Assembly (NCBI RefSeq): GCF_001636425.1
Contig: NZ_KV440953.1
Location: 3,158,001-3,222,000 of the forward strand
Length of the DNA stretch: 64,000 nucleotides
Direction of reading: 5' to 3'
DNA from: Heyndrickxia acidicola
Lineage (GTDB): Bacteria > Bacillota > Bacilli > Bacillales > Bacillaceae_C
Shown here in pieces: positions 63,379-64,000 of the stretch. The position numbers and the translations under genes are program-made. The stretch's first letter is position 1. Every line of letters begins with the position of its first letter. A model generated the notes under the pieces. That model saw only the letters and a program-made list of their open reading frames with translations. It had not been told where the DNA came from and did no database searches.

Positions 63379-64000
63379 TTATCTTCTTAATCGCACGGCC
63401 TCAGCTCTGGCTTCATGATACTGCTGCAATACATTTTCTCCAAGAATATGAAACAGGCTTATATACAGCGTATCAATAATGTTTAACTGAGCTATCCGTG
63501 AAGATATACTGCCAATTCTGAAATCCTGCTCCACGACGGGAGTGCACAGCCGTATATTCGCTGCTTTATAAAGAGGGGAGCTATCTATGTTCGTTATGGC
63601 AATCACCGTGGCACCTTTTGACTTAGAGAATTGGGCAAGTTCAAGTACATCCTTTGTTTTTCCAGAAGTACTGACTGCTATAAATACATCTTCTTTTGTC
63701 AGGTGCGGGATCAGCGATAATAAGTAATGAAAGTCATGCGCCATGACGGTATGGTAGCCCAGCTTTGTGAATTTATAATGCCCGTCATAAGCGGCAGTCG
63801 CAGATCCTCCAACTCCATGAAAAATGACCCTCTTGGCATATTTTAATACATCAATCGCAGCCACAAGCTCTTTTCTATCCAGAGAAGCCAGAGTTGAATT
63901 AATTGCTGACTTGTTTACATAGGTCACTTTTTGAAAAAGGTCATATGGAGTATCCTTTTTTTGCAAAATAGAAAAATCTGTAATATCAGGTTCGGTCCTG
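63379..64000 (-). CDS. murR: RpiR-family regulator of MurNAc genes (3' part, runs off the window edge)
   Basis: Transcription regulator with an SIS sugar-phosphate-binding domain. The frame is open to base 64000, so the N-terminal helix-turn-helix domain (usually the first 80 residues) lies outside; 206 codons are visible. The SIS domain shows KRVIFHGVGGSATAAYDGHYKFTKLG, VFIAVSTSGKTKDVLELAQFSKSKGA and VIAITNIDSSPLYKAA, the phosphosugar-binding pattern with conserved Ser residues. A TTG at 63966 is not the true start. Placed upstream of murQ-murP with its own terminator; likely binds MurNAc-6-phosphate and represses the operators at 63201 and 63269. Confidence 0.9.
   Translation of the reverse strand, partial: RTEPDITDFSILQKKDTPYDLFQKVTYVNKSAINSTLASLDRKELVAAIDVLKYAKRVIFHGVGGSATAAYDGHYKFTKLGYHTVMAHDFHYLLSLIPHLTKEDVFIAVSTSGKTKDVLELAQFSKSKGATVIAITNIDSSPLYKAANIRLCTPVVEQDFRIGSISSRIAQLNIIDTLYISLFHILGENVLQQYHEARAEAVRLRR

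Noticed and set aside
63964-63966. TTG at 63966 as the start of murR
   Set aside because: The frame stays open to the window edge, and RpiR proteins need an N-terminal DNA-binding domain, so the true start is outside.

Overview
The window is chromosomal DNA of a spore-forming Bacillaceae (Bacillus sensu lato). The evidence is AT-rich DNA with strong AGGAGG-type ribosome binding sites, frequent TTG/GTG starts, sporulation genes (spo0F, rsfA, gerQ, pbpG), bacillithiol and LipL enzymes, and a gene order that closely follows the B. subtilis fbaA-spo0F-ywjG-pyrG-rpoE, argS-ywiB-speB-speE-pbpG-ywhD-ywhC-ywhB-ywgA-ywfO-rsfA and lipL-pta-hemQ-gerQ-ywdK-ywdI-ung blocks. Nothing looks like a prophage, conjugative element or intact insertion sequence. 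No rRNA, tRNA or CRISPR array was seen.

Layout: (1) 1-5 kb: 5' part of fba, spo0F, ywjG, pyrG with its CTP-sensing leader, and rpoE. (2) 5.6-16.6 kb: a fatty-acid/branched-chain acyl-CoA block on the minus strand: fadF alone, then mmgA-mmgB-acd-acdA-tetR-icmF. Near-identical FadR-like operators sit on the fadF and mmgA promoters, and there is a cre-like site at mmgA. (3) 17-30.6 kb: cls, a small membrane protein, argS, ywiB, polyamine genes speB-speE, pbpG, ywhD/C/B, ywgA, ywfO, rsfA. (4) 30.7-35 kb: a heterodimeric multidrug ABC exporter of the BmrCD type, preceded by a 24-codon leader ORF and a terminator. (5) 35-41 kb: lipL, pta, hemQ, gerQ, ywdK, ywdI, a parS site, ung. (6) 41.5-46.3 kb: a stress protein with a sigma-B-like promoter, molybdopterin genes mobA-moaE-moaD-moeB, a glyoxalase-fold protein, and an RsgA-type GTPase preceded by a 21-codon leader ORF and attenuator. 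(7) 47-60 kb: pdxK, yojF-bshB2, a HAD phosphatase, an orphan permease pair, recQ, a sporulation-type histidine kinase, threonine degradation (kbl and an epimerase-type threonine dehydrogenase). (8) 59.7-64 kb: MurNAc recycling: murR (partial), murQ, murP, mupG, with two RpiR-type operators around the murQ promoter.

The most interesting content is non-coding. Two short leader ORFs lie in front of intrinsic terminators, and in each case the 3' part of the ORF can pair with the 5' arm of the terminator. That is the layout of antibiotic-sensing, ribosome-mediated attenuation. One controls a BmrCD-like pump, as in B. subtilis; the other lies in front of an RsgA-type ribosome-assembly GTPase, which I do not know as a described target. 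In addition there is a family of about 125-150 bp structured repeats that abut gene 3' ends and show compensatory stem changes, a 148-bp four-way-junction palindrome with degraded relatives, a perfect parS site, and a pyrG leader starting GGGCTCC. Operators, promoters and pairings were read by eye; no search or folding program was run.
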